From Planctomycetia bacterium (GTDB lineage: Bacteria; Planctomycetota; Phycisphaerae; UBA1845; UTPLA1): a DNA stretch of 64,000 nucleotides. Positions 43,585-51,562 of the stretch are shown here, in pieces (position 1 is the stretch's first letter; each line of letters opens with the position of its first letter). The stretch is taken from NCBI GenBank assembly GCA_015200345.1, contig CP054187.1, forward strand, positions 1,472,470 to 1,536,469. Reading direction: 5' to 3'. The notes below the pieces were generated by a model, which worked only from the letters and a program-made list of their open reading frames with translations, was not told the origin of the DNA and did not search any database. Both the position numbers and the translations under genes were made by a program.

Positions 43585-43750
43585 TTTCTAGAACCGGTTT
43601 CTAAACTCCTCTCCCCCTTGGGGGAGAGGTTGGGTGAGGGGGAAATGTGGTTCAACCGAAAGGATTCACCCTCACCCCGACTCTCTCCCTGAAAGGGAGA
43701 GGGGGTTTTGAAACAGCTTGTACATTCCTAATTCGTCATTCTCAATTCCG
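43585..43750 (+). repeat. Dispersed hairpin-rich intergenic repeat, copy 2
   Basis: This matches 3832-3997 in the same orientation: TTTCTAGAACCGGTTTC, the CTCTCCCCC-TT-GGGGGAGAG hairpin, TTGGGTGAGGG with its CCCTCACC partner, the CTCTCCCT-GAAA-GGGAGAG hairpin and an AT-rich tail (CATTCCTAATTC, CATTCTCAATTC). As in copy 1, it lies between a plus-strand gene and the 3' end of a minus-strand membrane protein gene. Confidence 0.8.
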
Positions 43751-43756
43751 CCACGC

Positions 43757-45598
43757 TCATGCGTGGATCAGCAGCTTCGTTTCCTTCGGCAGGTTCGCCG
43801 CGACCTCGGAGATGATGTCGCCGCGCAGGGTGCGAAAGACCGATCCGCGCCGCGTCACCCCCATGATGACGTAATCGACGGCGTAGGTTCCCGCGAAGTC
43901 GAGAATCATCTCGGCCGGCGATCGCGCGACGCAATAAATCGGCACAAGCGGGATGCGTTTCTCGCGCGCGAGCTGATGCGCCTGAAGGAAGATCGGCACG
44001 GCGTCGGGATCGTCTTCCATGCGAAACTGACCGTCCGCCGGCGGCCCGTAGGCCACGCGCAGATCGCGCACGAACAAAACGAGCAGGTTGCAGTTCCGCG
44101 CCTCGGCTTCTTCCGCGGCAAACGTCAGCAGATCGGGATTGCCGCGCGTGGAGACCAGCACCCGACCCCGCGACGGATCGAACGGCTCGATGCCTTCCAT
44201 CGTGAGCGCGTTCGCGCCCTCCACCGGCGGCGCTTCGAACCAACTCCCCACCGCATCGGCGACCCGGGGAATGTACGGCTTCACCGCCGGCGCTTTCTTC
44301 ACGAGCGCGCGCAGCAGGTATCCGCCAGCGATGACGGAGAGCGCGAAGATCGACGCATGGACTTTCTGATAGGCAATCGTGCATTCCACGATGAGCAGGA
44401 ACGCGGCGATCGTACCCAGCGCAACGCGCTCCCATTGCTTCAGTTCGACCTTCCGGTTGATGCAGGTCGATCCCAGGTTCAGCGTGATCGCGCCGACGAC
44501 GCCGATGGCGTAGAGGTGCGCCAACCTCTCGACGTCGCCCTCGAAAATCAGCACCATCGTGCAGATCGCCAGCGACGTGATCAATCCCAGCCAGGGAACG
44601 CCGAAGGCGTTGAGCCGGGTAAAGCCGCCGGGCATCTCCCCGTCCCGCGCCAGCGCGTATTGCAGGCTGATCATCGCCCCCACCGCCGTGTTCGTCGCCG
44701 ACAGCAGCAGCAGCCCGAACACGACCGCCGCGACCATGCCAAACGTCGGGTGAACCACTTCCGACGCGACCACTTTCATCATCGTGTCGCGCGCGGCCAG
44801 ATCGTGCGCCGTCAGTTCGTGCTCGGGCCGATCGGCGAGGATCGGCGTCGGCTCGCTCTCCAGCGCCGTCAGGCTCGGCAGGTTGGTCATGGCGACGGCG
44901 AAGAACAGGTTGAAGAAAACCACTTCGGCGAGAACGACGGAGATCGCCTTGCGCGACGTCTTGCCGACCGGCTCGACCATGATGCCGGTCATGTTGGCGA
45001 TGGCTTCGACGCCTGACAGCGCCAGGATGATGTGAACGAAGCTGGTCCACTTCACGTTGAGCGGGCGATGATCCCAGGTAATGTGCGACAGGCCCATCCG
45101 TGGGATGCAAAACAGCGCAATGATCACCATACAGACAAATGTAAGTATCGCGATCATCGTGGCGAGCCGGCTCGCACGCCGCGGACCCACGAAGTTCACG
45201 CAGGCAATGACGAAAATCGCCCCAATGGCGAACATCCACGCCGACTCGGCGGATACCCCGAAATAGCGGAACGCCTCCACCGCCGACAGACCCGCCGTGA
45301 TCACGTAATCCGCGAAGAGCAGGTACGCCCCGAGCAGGGCGACCTGCTGGTGCGTGGCCTTCGCAGCCGAATACACCCCCCCGCCGTCGTGAAAACACCG
45401 GCAGATCACCGTGTAGGCCCAGCCCACGATGATCATGAGCAGGCACATGCCCGCGACGTGCCACGGGCTGGAGGTGCCCGAATAGAAAAACGCCAGACCC
45501 AGCACGTAGAGGCGGCTGGTCCCCCAGTCCCCAAACAGCAGGCTCCCGGCGTGTCGCCAGGTCAGTTCACGCGGCCGTTGTTGATGGACCTGCAACAC
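43757..45598 (-). CDS. APC-family permease fused to a universal stress protein domain
   Basis: This 613-residue protein has about 12 membrane segments of the APC type (LYVLGLAFFYSGT, FADYVITAGLSAVEAFRYFG, SGVEAIANMTGIM, SLQYALARDGEMPGGFTRLNAFGVPWLGL). A C-terminal USP-like domain of about 140 residues follows (GRVLVSTRGNPDLLTFAAEEAEARNCNLLVLFVRDL ... DYVIMGVTRRGSVFRTLRGDIISEVAANLPKETKLLIHA), similar to the tail of bacterial amino-acid transporters of the CAT/KUP-like group. The TM core suggests amino acid or cation uptake, with the USP domain sensing nucleotides. The start is GTG at 45598, not certain. Confidence 0.85.
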   Translation of the reverse strand: MLQVHQQRPRELTWRHAGSLLFGDWGTSRLYVLGLAFFYSGTSSPWHVAGMCLLMIIVGWAYTVICRCFHDGGGVYSAAKATHQQVALLGAYLLFADYVITAGLSAVEAFRYFGVSAESAWMFAIGAIFVIACVNFVGPRRASRLATMIAILTFVCMVIIALFCIPRMGLSHITWDHRPLNVKWTSFVHIILALSGVEAIANMTGIMVEPVGKTSRKAISVVLAEVVFFNLFFAVAMTNLPSLTALESEPTPILADRPEHELTAHDLAARDTMMKVVASEVVHPTFGMVAAVVFGLLLLSATNTAVGAMISLQYALARDGEMPGGFTRLNAFGVPWLGLITSLAICTMVLIFEGDVERLAHLYAIGVVGAITLNLGSTCINRKVELKQWERVALGTIAAFLLIVECTIAYQKVHASIFALSVIAGGYLLRALVKKAPAVKPYIPRVADAVGSWFEAPPVEGANALTMEGIEPFDPSRGRVLVSTRGNPDLLTFAAEEAEARNCNLLVLFVRDLRVAYGPPADGQFRMEDDPDAVPIFLQAHQLAREKRIPLVPIYCVARSPAEMILDFAGTYAVDYVIMGVTRRGSVFRTLRGDIISEVAANLPKETKLLIHA

Positions 45599-45749
45599 GA
45601 ATGGTAGGTGATGCCCTTAAAGCAATTGCGCCCGCCGGAAACACCAGTCCCCGGTGCCGTTGCGGTGGTGCGAATGCTACCCGATGCGACGGCGCGCTCC
45701 AAAGGGCCTGTGAATTCCATCGGTCAGGGGATGCGAAGAAGGGGGTGGA

Positions 45750-46658
45750 ATGGCGATTCGCCTGCGGCTAATCTGCCCGGCTATGAATCCCCAAACGTTG
45801 AATAAGACCATGGACCGCAACGACTTAGATTCCCTGGTCTGCCGCGAGGTGCTGGTCGAATTGTTCGGTCTTATGCGGCGGATGAAGCGGCGCGGGGTGG
45901 CCTATTCGTCCTGGTATGGGCACCTCGATGCCTGGCCCAGCGCGTGGGAACACATCAATCGCGGCGAAACTTACGAGATGTGGCCGGGCAATCCGGATGA
46001 GCTGACGGTTCCCTGGTTTCTGCTTTGGGAAATTGCCTGGCTGGCGGCCAACACACCGATGCGGCATGGGGCGCGGGTATTGGACATGGGCGGCGCGGGG
46101 TCGTTGTTCACCTGCTATTTGGCGAGCCGTGGATGCGAGGTCCATACCATCGATCTGCAACAGGAGCTTTGCGATCGGACGGCGAGCATCGCGAAAGCCA
46201 TGAATTGGCGGCTGATTCCCCGTCGAATGGACATGACGCGTTTGGAGTACCCCGACGGTTATTTTGATCACGTGTTCAGCGTCTGCGTGTTTGAGCATCT
46301 GCCGGTTTCGGGGCGCGTGGAATGCAACACGCAGGTCAAGCGTGTACTCAAACCTGGCGGTACGGCCGCTTACACGTTTGATTTCGCCAATCCGCAATCG
46401 TTCGGTCGGATCGACACGCCGGAGGACGTTCGGCGACAGTTCATCGAACCATCCGGCCTGACGCCGCGCGGCAACGAGAGGTTCCACGACAATGGAAAGC
46501 GGTACCTTGCGTCGCCGCAGTGTTTCGGGTTCGGCCGATTCCTTCGAACCGGAGCGGCCCTTCATTCGTTGGTAACAGGGACAATGGATCGTCGCCGCGT
46601 GCTGGCGGGGAGCACGTCCTATACGATGGGATCGGTGTTCCTAGAAAAAGGGGAGTGA
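45750..46658 (+). CDS. SAM-dependent class I methyltransferase
   Basis: This 302-residue protein has the Rossmann-like methyltransferase fold: motif I VLDMGGAGSLFTCYLASRG, motif II HTIDLQQE, and the post-I acidic FDHVFSVCVFEHLPVSGRVECNTQVKRVLKPGGTAAYTFDF. The substrate is unknown. The N-terminal 80 residues (WYGHLDAWPSAWEHINRGETYEMWPGN) are not typical of a named family. ATG at 45750 has AAGGGGGTGGA close upstream; internal ATGs at 45783 and 45810 lack a ribosome-binding site. The intergenic region after it has an inverted repeat but no clear terminator. Confidence 0.8.
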   Translation: MAIRLRLICPAMNPQTLNKTMDRNDLDSLVCREVLVELFGLMRRMKRRGVAYSSWYGHLDAWPSAWEHINRGETYEMWPGNPDELTVPWFLLWEIAWLAANTPMRHGARVLDMGGAGSLFTCYLASRGCEVHTIDLQQELCDRTASIAKAMNWRLIPRRMDMTRLEYPDGYFDHVFSVCVFEHLPVSGRVECNTQVKRVLKPGGTAAYTFDFANPQSFGRIDTPEDVRRQFIEPSGLTPRGNERFHDNGKRYLASPQCFGFGRFLRTGAALHSLVTGTMDRRRVLAGSTSYTMGSVFLEKGE

Positions 46659-46703
46659 ATATCGGCAAAACCCGCGGTCCGGTATTAGCGCCGCCGGGCA
46701 GTG

Positions 46704-46724
46704 CTGAAAATCGGGAATTTTCAG
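46704..46724. repeat. Inverted repeat after the methyltransferase gene
   Basis: CTGAAAAT and its complement ATTTTCAG flank a 5 nt loop (8 bp perfect stem). It may be an operator or mRNA hairpin; a short T run occurs 10 bp later. Confidence 0.4.
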
Positions 46725-46833
46725 GAAACCGGCCATTTTTCGTTTGCCAGCAGCCGATAGAGACCATATAGATACCGTTGACGTTAGCGGTCGCGCAGGC
46801 TTGAAGTGGGTGGGAGACCAGGGCGAGCGTTCG

Positions 46834-47286
46834 ATGCGGGCACAGATCAAAACCGACCCCAACCGGCACTATAAGACCCTCATTGCGCTCGTGCTTTCCA
46901 TGACGTGCGTGACGTTGTTCCTGTTCTGGCTGGCGAATGTCACGCCTGTGACACCGCTGCGTGGCAAGGTCGGCGCCGCGCCGACGTGGGATCGCATCTC
47001 CGTCCGCGCCGAGAAGGAACCGGGCACCGAACGGGGATTCTTTCACTTTCGGATCGACGAGCAGGGTCGCCTGTTTCAGACCAGCGCGTGGAAGAGCGGC
47101 GTGCCTTCGCCTGTCCGCCGCGGCACGATTCACATCCTGCTAAGCAACGACAATCCGCTGAATCCCCCGACGGTCGAGCAGACGCAGACGCTGTCTCGGA
47201 CGATCCGGGAGCTGCGCACGCGCTTCAACATCGGCGTCGATCAGGTCCACGTGGACCACGGCGAGCAAGTCGCCCGCGCGGGCTGA
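46834..47286 (+). CDS. Membrane-anchored protein resembling a truncated amidase/PGRP fold
   Basis: This 150-residue protein has one N-terminal membrane segment (LIALVLSMTCVTLFLFWLANVTP). The rest resembles the middle of amidase_2/PGRP proteins: FFHFRIDEQGRLFQTSAWKSG (compare YHFVIDxDGxIYQGRPW), then GTIHILLSNDNPLNPPTVEQTQTLSRTIRELRTRFNIGVDQVHVDHGE. The zinc-ligand segment at the start of the domain and the final Cys/His are missing, so catalysis is unlikely. It may bind peptidoglycan. Start at the ATG 46834 is uncertain; other in-frame starts lie upstream. A terminator follows. Confidence 0.6.
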   Translation: MRAQIKTDPNRHYKTLIALVLSMTCVTLFLFWLANVTPVTPLRGKVGAAPTWDRISVRAEKEPGTERGFFHFRIDEQGRLFQTSAWKSGVPSPVRRGTIHILLSNDNPLNPPTVEQTQTLSRTIRELRTRFNIGVDQVHVDHGEQVARAG

Positions 47287-47316
47287 CCACGAACCGCTCA
47301 CAAGCGAGTCTCCTCC

Positions 47317-47343
47317 AACCGGCTCTGCAACGGCCGGTTTTTT
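47317..47343 (+). terminator. Intrinsic terminator
   Basis: AACCGGC and GCCGGTT form a 7 bp stem around a 9 nt loop, followed by a run of six Ts. It lies 30 bp after the amidase-like gene. Confidence 0.8.
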
Positions 47344-47481
47344 GTTGCGCGGTGGAAGTTCGTGCAGGTAGCGAGGCGATCTCGCAATCACCGGGCCGAC
47401 GCGGCCCGGCTTTGAAGCGGGATCGCTCGGTCATCGAAAGCGGGCACGTCGATCGCGTCAAAGCGCATATACTGTCCGGCG

Positions 47482-48732
47482 ATGCGCGGTTTGGTTTACG
47501 AAGCTTCGCCGATGCGCTGGATGCTCTGCCGGGTGGCGGGCCTGTTCACCCCGCGCGCGTACTACGGTCCTCTGTCGATGCTGCGCCTGCGCGAACTGCC
47601 GATGCCGGCGCTGCCCGGCCCGGACTGGGTGCGCCTGCGAACGCGCTTGGGCGGCATCTGCGGCACGGATCTCGCCCTGATCGCGCAGCGCAACCATCCG
47701 GCGACCGTCCTTCAGCGTTTTGCACACTTTCCGGCCGTCCTGGGCCACGAAAACGTGGCCACGATTGAAGCAGTGGGCGAAGGCGTGCGAGGCTGGGCCG
47801 TCGGCCAGCGGGTTTGCGTCGAGCCTTCCATCGGCTGCGCGGGCCGCGGGATGGCGCCGCTGTGTGCACAGTGTGCAGCGGGCCGATGCTCGATCTGTGA
47901 GCATGCGGGCGACGCCGATCTTCCCCCGCGGGCACTGGTGGGGTTGAATCGCCTGACGGGCGGGAGCTGGTCGGAGTTCTTTGTCGCCCATGTATCGCAG
48001 CTTCACGCCGTATCGGACGCGCTGCCCGACGAGCAGGCTGTGTTGATTGATCCATTGGCGTCGGCGGCGCATGGCGTGCTTCGCCGGCCGCCGCGCGCGG
48101 GCGAGCGCGTGCTGGTGAACGGTGCGGGGATCATCGCGCTGGGCGTGATCGCGGCGATTCGGGCGCTGGGATTGCGGAATGAAATCGTCGCGACGGCGCG
48201 GCACGCCTTCCAATCGCATCTGGCACGAAGCGCCGGCGCAACGGATGTGATTGAGATCCCGAGCGGAACGCGCCAGGCGGACCGGTATGAAGCGATCGCG
48301 CGGCGCGTCGGCGGCCGGCGAGTGGAAGGACGATTCGGCAACCAGGGCCTGCTTGGCGGGTTTGATCTGACGTACGACTGCACCGGCAACGGGGCGGGCA
48401 TGACCGATGCGATGAAATGGACGCGGGCGCGAGGGTGCGTTGTGATGCTGGGCACGAGCGGAATCACGCTGCTTGATACCACCCCGCTCTGGTTTGACGA
48501 GTTGGAAGTCATCGGGGCCAACGGTCGCCAGATGGAAGAGTCCGAAGGCAGCAAGGTTCACACATACGAGATGCTGATGGGCTGGGTGGCCGAGGGTCGT
48601 TTGAAGCTGGACGCGTTTCCGGTTCGGACGTATCGGCTGGACGCCTATCGGACGGCGTTGGGGGATTTGCTGTCGCGCGGGCGGCGCGGGGTTCTGAAGG
48701 CAGCATTTGATTTTCGGTCCGCAGGTGGCTGA
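47482..48732 (+). CDS. Zinc-type medium-chain dehydrogenase/reductase
   Basis: This 416-residue enzyme has the MDR layout: GGICGTDLALI, FPAVLGHENVATIEAVGEGV (catalytic zinc Cys, Gly-His-Glu), a Cys cluster CAQCAAGRCSIC (CxxCx4CxxC) as structural zinc site with unusual spacing, then the Rossmann fold VLVNGAGIIALGVIAAIRALG. It oxidises an alcohol or sugar with NAD(P)+. The substrate is unknown. A TATACT box ends 8 nt before the ATG with no ribosome-binding site, suggesting a leaderless message. The nearest upstream gene ends in a terminator. Confidence 0.87.
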   Translation: MRGLVYEASPMRWMLCRVAGLFTPRAYYGPLSMLRLRELPMPALPGPDWVRLRTRLGGICGTDLALIAQRNHPATVLQRFAHFPAVLGHENVATIEAVGEGVRGWAVGQRVCVEPSIGCAGRGMAPLCAQCAAGRCSICEHAGDADLPPRALVGLNRLTGGSWSEFFVAHVSQLHAVSDALPDEQAVLIDPLASAAHGVLRRPPRAGERVLVNGAGIIALGVIAAIRALGLRNEIVATARHAFQSHLARSAGATDVIEIPSGTRQADRYEAIARRVGGRRVEGRFGNQGLLGGFDLTYDCTGNGAGMTDAMKWTRARGCVVMLGTSGITLLDTTPLWFDELEVIGANGRQMEESEGSKVHTYEMLMGWVAEGRLKLDAFPVRTYRLDAYRTALGDLLSRGRRGVLKAAFDFRSAGG

Positions 48733-48834
48733 TAACATTCCGTGCCGGGCTGCTGAAAGTTCCTCCTTATGCAGCCGGTGCATCCTGCCGACGATGGGGG
48801 GGCTTAGGAGTCTTTCCACAGGGAGGAATCGGAC

Positions 48835-49131
48835 ATGCGTCGGAAGACAATCGTAACGAAACTCACCGTCGTCGCGGCCTTGTTTGTCTCACCCATGCTG
48901 GCCGGCTGCGACGCGGTCGGCGTGCTGGGGCCGAACTTGAATTTGAACTACGTATTGCCCCTGGGCTTCGGCGGAGCGCCGGGCCTGTACAACCCGTACG
49001 GCATCGTGCAGGCGATCGTCAATTCGCTGCTCGGCTCGGCGCTTCCGTCGGGTGACGGCGGCGACGGCGGCAGCCCGCAGCCGAATCCGTCGATCGTCAA
49101 TTCGACGGCGGTCGGCGCCATATCGCAGTAA
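48835..49131 (+). CDS. Small lipoprotein of unknown function
   Basis: This 98-residue protein has a clear lipobox (VVAALFVSPMLAGCDAV; Cys at about 25) and a Gly/Pro/Asn-rich mature part (LNYVLPLGFGG, LLGSALPSGDGGDGG). GGGAGGA lies 8 nt before the ATG, so translation is likely strong. No homologue family is recognised; it is probably outer-membrane or periplasmic. A terminator follows. Confidence 0.75.
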   Translation: MRRKTIVTKLTVVAALFVSPMLAGCDAVGVLGPNLNLNYVLPLGFGGAPGLYNPYGIVQAIVNSLLGSALPSGDGGDGGSPQPNPSIVNSTAVGAISQ

Positions 49132-49154
49132 ACCGGCGATTGAAACGGCATCCC

Positions 49155-49191
49155 AAGGGCCGTCGCTTCGATCGAGGCGCCGGCCCTTTTT
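49155..49191 (+). terminator. Intrinsic terminator
   Basis: AAGGGCCG pairs with CGGCCCTT around an 18 nt loop and runs into five Ts. It ends the small lipoprotein gene. Confidence 0.75.
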
Positions 49192-49212
49192 CCTGCGCCG
49201 CGGCGCCGATCG

Positions 49213-49866
49213 CTACTCGGCCGAATCCAGCCCCATGCACGCCAGCAAATCGACCAATTGCGAAATGACGTGATCGGCTTCACCGGCCCAGGCTGGACGC
49301 GGCACGGGCGGTTCGGCGCGGTCGCCGACCCAGAGCAGGACCGTCGTCGCGCCGGCGCCTCGGCCGCACAGAATGTCGAAATGGTAATCCCCGACCACCC
49401 AGGCGTCGCACGGTGAGCGGCCCAGCGCCGCGCAGACTTCGCGGACCGGCGTCGGATCGGGCTTGATCACACCGTCCTCGCGCGTCCGCACGTGGTCGAA
49501 GGCCAGGTCGTGTCGATCGAGAAAGGTTCTTGCCGAGTCGCGGCTGTTTCGCGTCATCAGGGCTACTTTGTAGCCGCGTCGGCGCAGCCCATCGACGACC
49601 TCGCGCGCGCCGGGCTGCAATCTGCTCGTTTGCGCGTTGTACGTTTCGTGGCGATGGAGAATCGCCTCGGCGCGGGCGCGCTGGGCATCCGTCATCTGTT
49701 CAAGCGATTCGAGAATGGGCCGCCGCGCCGGTCCATCCGGCAGGCCGATCTCGCGGCGAATGGCGTCGAAATCGAACTGGTCATGCGTAAGCGTGCCGTC
49801 CATGTCAAACAGGACGGCAGTCTTGAGCGGGTTCACGCGCGGGCACTGGGAAAGCGATTCAGACAT
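49213..49866 (-). CDS. HAD-superfamily hydrolase
   Basis: This 217-residue protein has the HAD motifs: AVLFDMDGTLTHD (nucleophile and general acid Asp), VALMTRNS (motif II Thr), KPDPTPV (motif III Lys) and VVGDYHFDILCGRGAG (motif IV Asp). A cap domain lies between. It resembles phosphoglycolate phosphatases (Gph-like), but the substrate is unknown. The ATG at 49866 is chosen because the HAD motif follows after about 15 residues; a GTG at 49911 would overlap the DUF3052 gene. No clear ribosome-binding site is present at either. It lies just downstream of the DUF3052 gene and is likely cotranscribed with it. Confidence 0.85.
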   Translation of the reverse strand: MSESLSQCPRVNPLKTAVLFDMDGTLTHDQFDFDAIRREIGLPDGPARRPILESLEQMTDAQRARAEAILHRHETYNAQTSRLQPGAREVVDGLRRRGYKVALMTRNSRDSARTFLDRHDLAFDHVRTREDGVIKPDPTPVREVCAALGRSPCDAWVVGDYHFDILCGRGAGATTVLLWVGDRAEPPVPRPAWAGEADHVISQLVDLLACMGLDSAE

Positions 49867-49888
49867 GATGAACGAGCGCGCCGGGGGG

Positions 49889-50527
49889 TCATCGTGCCTT
49901 AGCGGTGGCACCCTTGGCGCGGGCGTGTGCCGGGCGCATGATCTTGTGCGCCGCCTGGGTCTCGGAGAAATCGACGACTTCGACGGGGGTCAGTCCGGCC
50001 TCGCGCGCGGCGGCGTGAACGTTGGCCTTGGTGACCGTGCGGACGCTCTTGGGCAAGACGACCCAGATCGCTCCGTCGGACTCGAGGTTTTCACAAAGGT
50101 CTTCAATCTGACGCAGTTCGCTGGCGCGTTCGACGCCGAGCATGACCAGATCGCAGCGCGCATCGCCGTTGTGCACGACGCGGGCGCACTTGTTCTGGAG
50201 CGAGTTCAGGAAGGCCGGATCGTCAATGTTCATGATGCGGATGGTCTGGCCGTCGCGAATGCCGAGCTTGTCGGCGAGGCTGCGCGGGTGGCGCATCTGC
50301 TCGATCCACTGGCTGGCGGTTTTCTCGGAATGCAGATCGATGGAGACGGTGTTCCCATGAAAACCGAAATGCACGACGGGGCCTTCCTGCCGCGGGGCGG
50401 TCAGCTCGGCGATGCGAAAGCGATACTTGGTGGAGCCGGCAAAATCGATATGGTCGGCCTCCATGCGGGCCTTTCCTTCGTAGCGCTCCTTGCCGACTTT
50501 CAAGTGACAGGCGGATTCCATTGCCAT
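49889..50527 (-). CDS. DUF3052-like protein
   Basis: This 212-residue protein has a C-terminal DUF3052-like domain (PRSLADKLGIRDGQTIRIMNIDDPAFLNSL, CDLVMLGVERASELRQIEDLC, DGAIWVVLPKSV, AAREAGLTPVEVVDFSETQAAHKIM). The N-terminal domain (MESACHLKVGKERYEGKARMEADHIDFAGSTKYRFRIAEL, VVHFGFHGNTVSIDLH, TASQWIEQM) reads as a beta-rich unit. The C-terminal tail is basic (ARAKGATAKAR). The function is unknown. ATG at 50527 is followed by AMES; it is the first start with recognisable homology. It shares an operon with the HAD gene. Confidence 0.72.
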   Translation of the reverse strand: MAMESACHLKVGKERYEGKARMEADHIDFAGSTKYRFRIAELTAPRQEGPVVHFGFHGNTVSIDLHSEKTASQWIEQMRHPRSLADKLGIRDGQTIRIMNIDDPAFLNSLQNKCARVVHNGDARCDLVMLGVERASELRQIEDLCENLESDGAIWVVLPKSVRTVTKANVHAAAREAGLTPVEVVDFSETQAAHKIMRPAHARAKGATAKAR

Positions 50528-50978
50528 GATCACGATTCCTCTCGAATCATTCGGGGCCGTCGTGCGCGGCGACCGACGGGCGGCGATTCGCACGCGGAAA
50601 AAACGAGACCCAGGACGAAGACATCCTGCTTGGAGCGCCGACACTTTCGCGTGATCACGCTGCTTCGCAAAAGCCAGGCATCGATGTCACCGTGCGCCCA
50701 AGACCTGCCTTGCCCCGAAGGAAACGATTCTCATGGCATGCCGGCTTGCGATTGAACCGCGCCCATTGCCGACGAACCGCGAACCGTTTCCGAAAAGCCA
50801 TTATACCCGAACGGCGCCGACCGGCAAACGTCGCAAGTCGCGCCGTCAGCGTGGATTGCCGACGTCGCCATGAATGAATCCATTTCGGGCGGCATCGCAT
50901 GATGAATTCACAATCGCGCGACCTCGCCCGATTTCGGCGCGTTCAACACGGAAGGAGTTGAAAAATGTCAGCGCGCAC
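50528..50978. other. Long upstream region with a promoter
   Basis: About 450 bp between the DUF3052-like gene and the tRNA-Glu terminator, without a convincing gene. The minus-strand promoter at 50800-50827 would give a leader of roughly 265 nt before the DUF3052 ATG. I see no known riboswitch in it. Confidence 0.4.
50800..50827 (-). promoter_or_regulatory. Promoter upstream of the DUF3052-like gene
   Basis: On the minus strand, TTGCCG and TATAAT are separated by 16 nt. The -10 is a perfect match to consensus. Confidence 0.5.
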
Positions 50979-51015
50979 AAAAAACCCCGGCGCTTCGTCT
51001 GCTGAAACGCCGGGG
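50979..51015 (-). terminator. Intrinsic terminator of tRNA-Glu
   Basis: On the minus strand, CCCCGGCG and CGCCGGGG flank a 15 nt loop, followed by TTTTTT. It ends the tRNA-Glu transcript 13 bp after the mature 3' end. Confidence 0.9.
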
Positions 51016-51027
51016 CCGGTGTTGATA

Positions 51028-51100
51028 CACCCCCACGGGGACTCGAACCCCGGTCTCCAGGATGAGAACCTGATATCCTAGGCCACTAGACGATGGGGGC
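51028..51100 (-). tRNA. tRNA-Glu (CTC)
   Basis: On the minus strand, the 73 nt sequence folds as a cloverleaf. Acceptor GCCCCCA pairs with TGGGGGT, the D arm carries TCTAGTGGCCTAGGA, and the anticodon loop is TTCTCAT (anticodon CTC, decoding GAG). The T arm is CGGGG-TTCGAGT-CCCCG, and the discriminator base is G. CCA is not encoded. It has its own promoter and terminator. Confidence 0.97.
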
Positions 51101-51154
51101 CGGATAAACCCGAACGGCTTTCACCAATCGGGCCAGACTTAAGAGGGACTGACT

Positions 51155-51183
51155 ATTAGAGCAGTGAATTCGGCAGTTGGCAA
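51155..51183 (-). promoter_or_regulatory. Promoter of tRNA-Glu
   Basis: On the minus strand, TTGCCA and TCTAAT are separated by 17 nt, with about 48 nt to the mature tRNA 5' end. Confidence 0.65.
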
Positions 51184-51205
51184 GTGCTCCCGCGACGCCC
51201 GTTTC

Positions 51206-51234
51206 TTGTCGAATCGTGCGATCCGGAGTATACT
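51206..51234 (+). promoter_or_regulatory. Promoter of the FmdB-like gene with a palindrome over the -10
   Basis: TTGTCG and TATACT are separated by 17 nt. The -10 is inside the perfect 12 bp palindrome GGAGTATACTCC (51225-51236), a plausible operator. Downstream, CGCTTCAA-GCGA-TTGAAGCG (51254-51273) can form a hairpin in the leader. Confidence 0.6.
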
Positions 51235-51296
51235 CCGTCGTTATAAGTGAAGCCGCTTCAAGCGATTGAAGCGACGGGCGTGAGGTGATCGCCGAT

Positions 51297-51533
51297 ATGC
51301 CGATTTACGAGTTTTCCTGCCCCGAATGCGGGCACGAGTTTGACGAATTGGTACCCTCGGCGTCTGCACGTCCGCGCGCGGTCTGCCCGCGCTGCGGCAA
51401 GGACACCGTGCAAAAGCGCCTTAGTCTGTTCGCGGCACGTTCCCATGAGGGAACGTCGCGAACGAACCAGCCGGTCCCGCCAGGCGGGTGCGGTCGCTGC
51501 GGTGACCCGGCCGGGCCATGCGGTCTGACTTGA
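51297..51533 (+). CDS. FmdB-family zinc-ribbon protein
   Basis: This 78-residue protein has a zinc ribbon at its N-terminus: MPIYEFSCPECGHEFDELV and AVCPRCGKDTVQKRLSLF (two CxxC pairs). This is the FmdB/CxxC-SSSS family. A third Cys pair near the C-terminus (GGCGRCGDPAGPCGLT) is typical of the family tail. It probably binds zinc; the function is not established. GAGGTG lies 9 nt before the ATG. It is followed by membrane protein genes in the same direction. Confidence 0.88.
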   Translation: MPIYEFSCPECGHEFDELVPSASARPRAVCPRCGKDTVQKRLSLFAARSHEGTSRTNQPVPPGGCGRCGDPAGPCGLT

Positions 51534-51562
51534 CCAGCGTGCATTTCGTAAGGAAACAAGGG

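Noticed and set aside
49911-49918. Sigma-54-like TGGCACCCTTGGCGC near 49907
   Set aside because: The -12 element lacks TTGC, and it lies inside the DUF3052 gene.
50965-51081. A 38-codon plus-strand ORF with a perfect GGAAGGAG ribosome-binding site
   Set aside because: It runs through the tRNA-Glu terminator and antisense to the tRNA itself, so the sequence is explained by those. No protein family fits.
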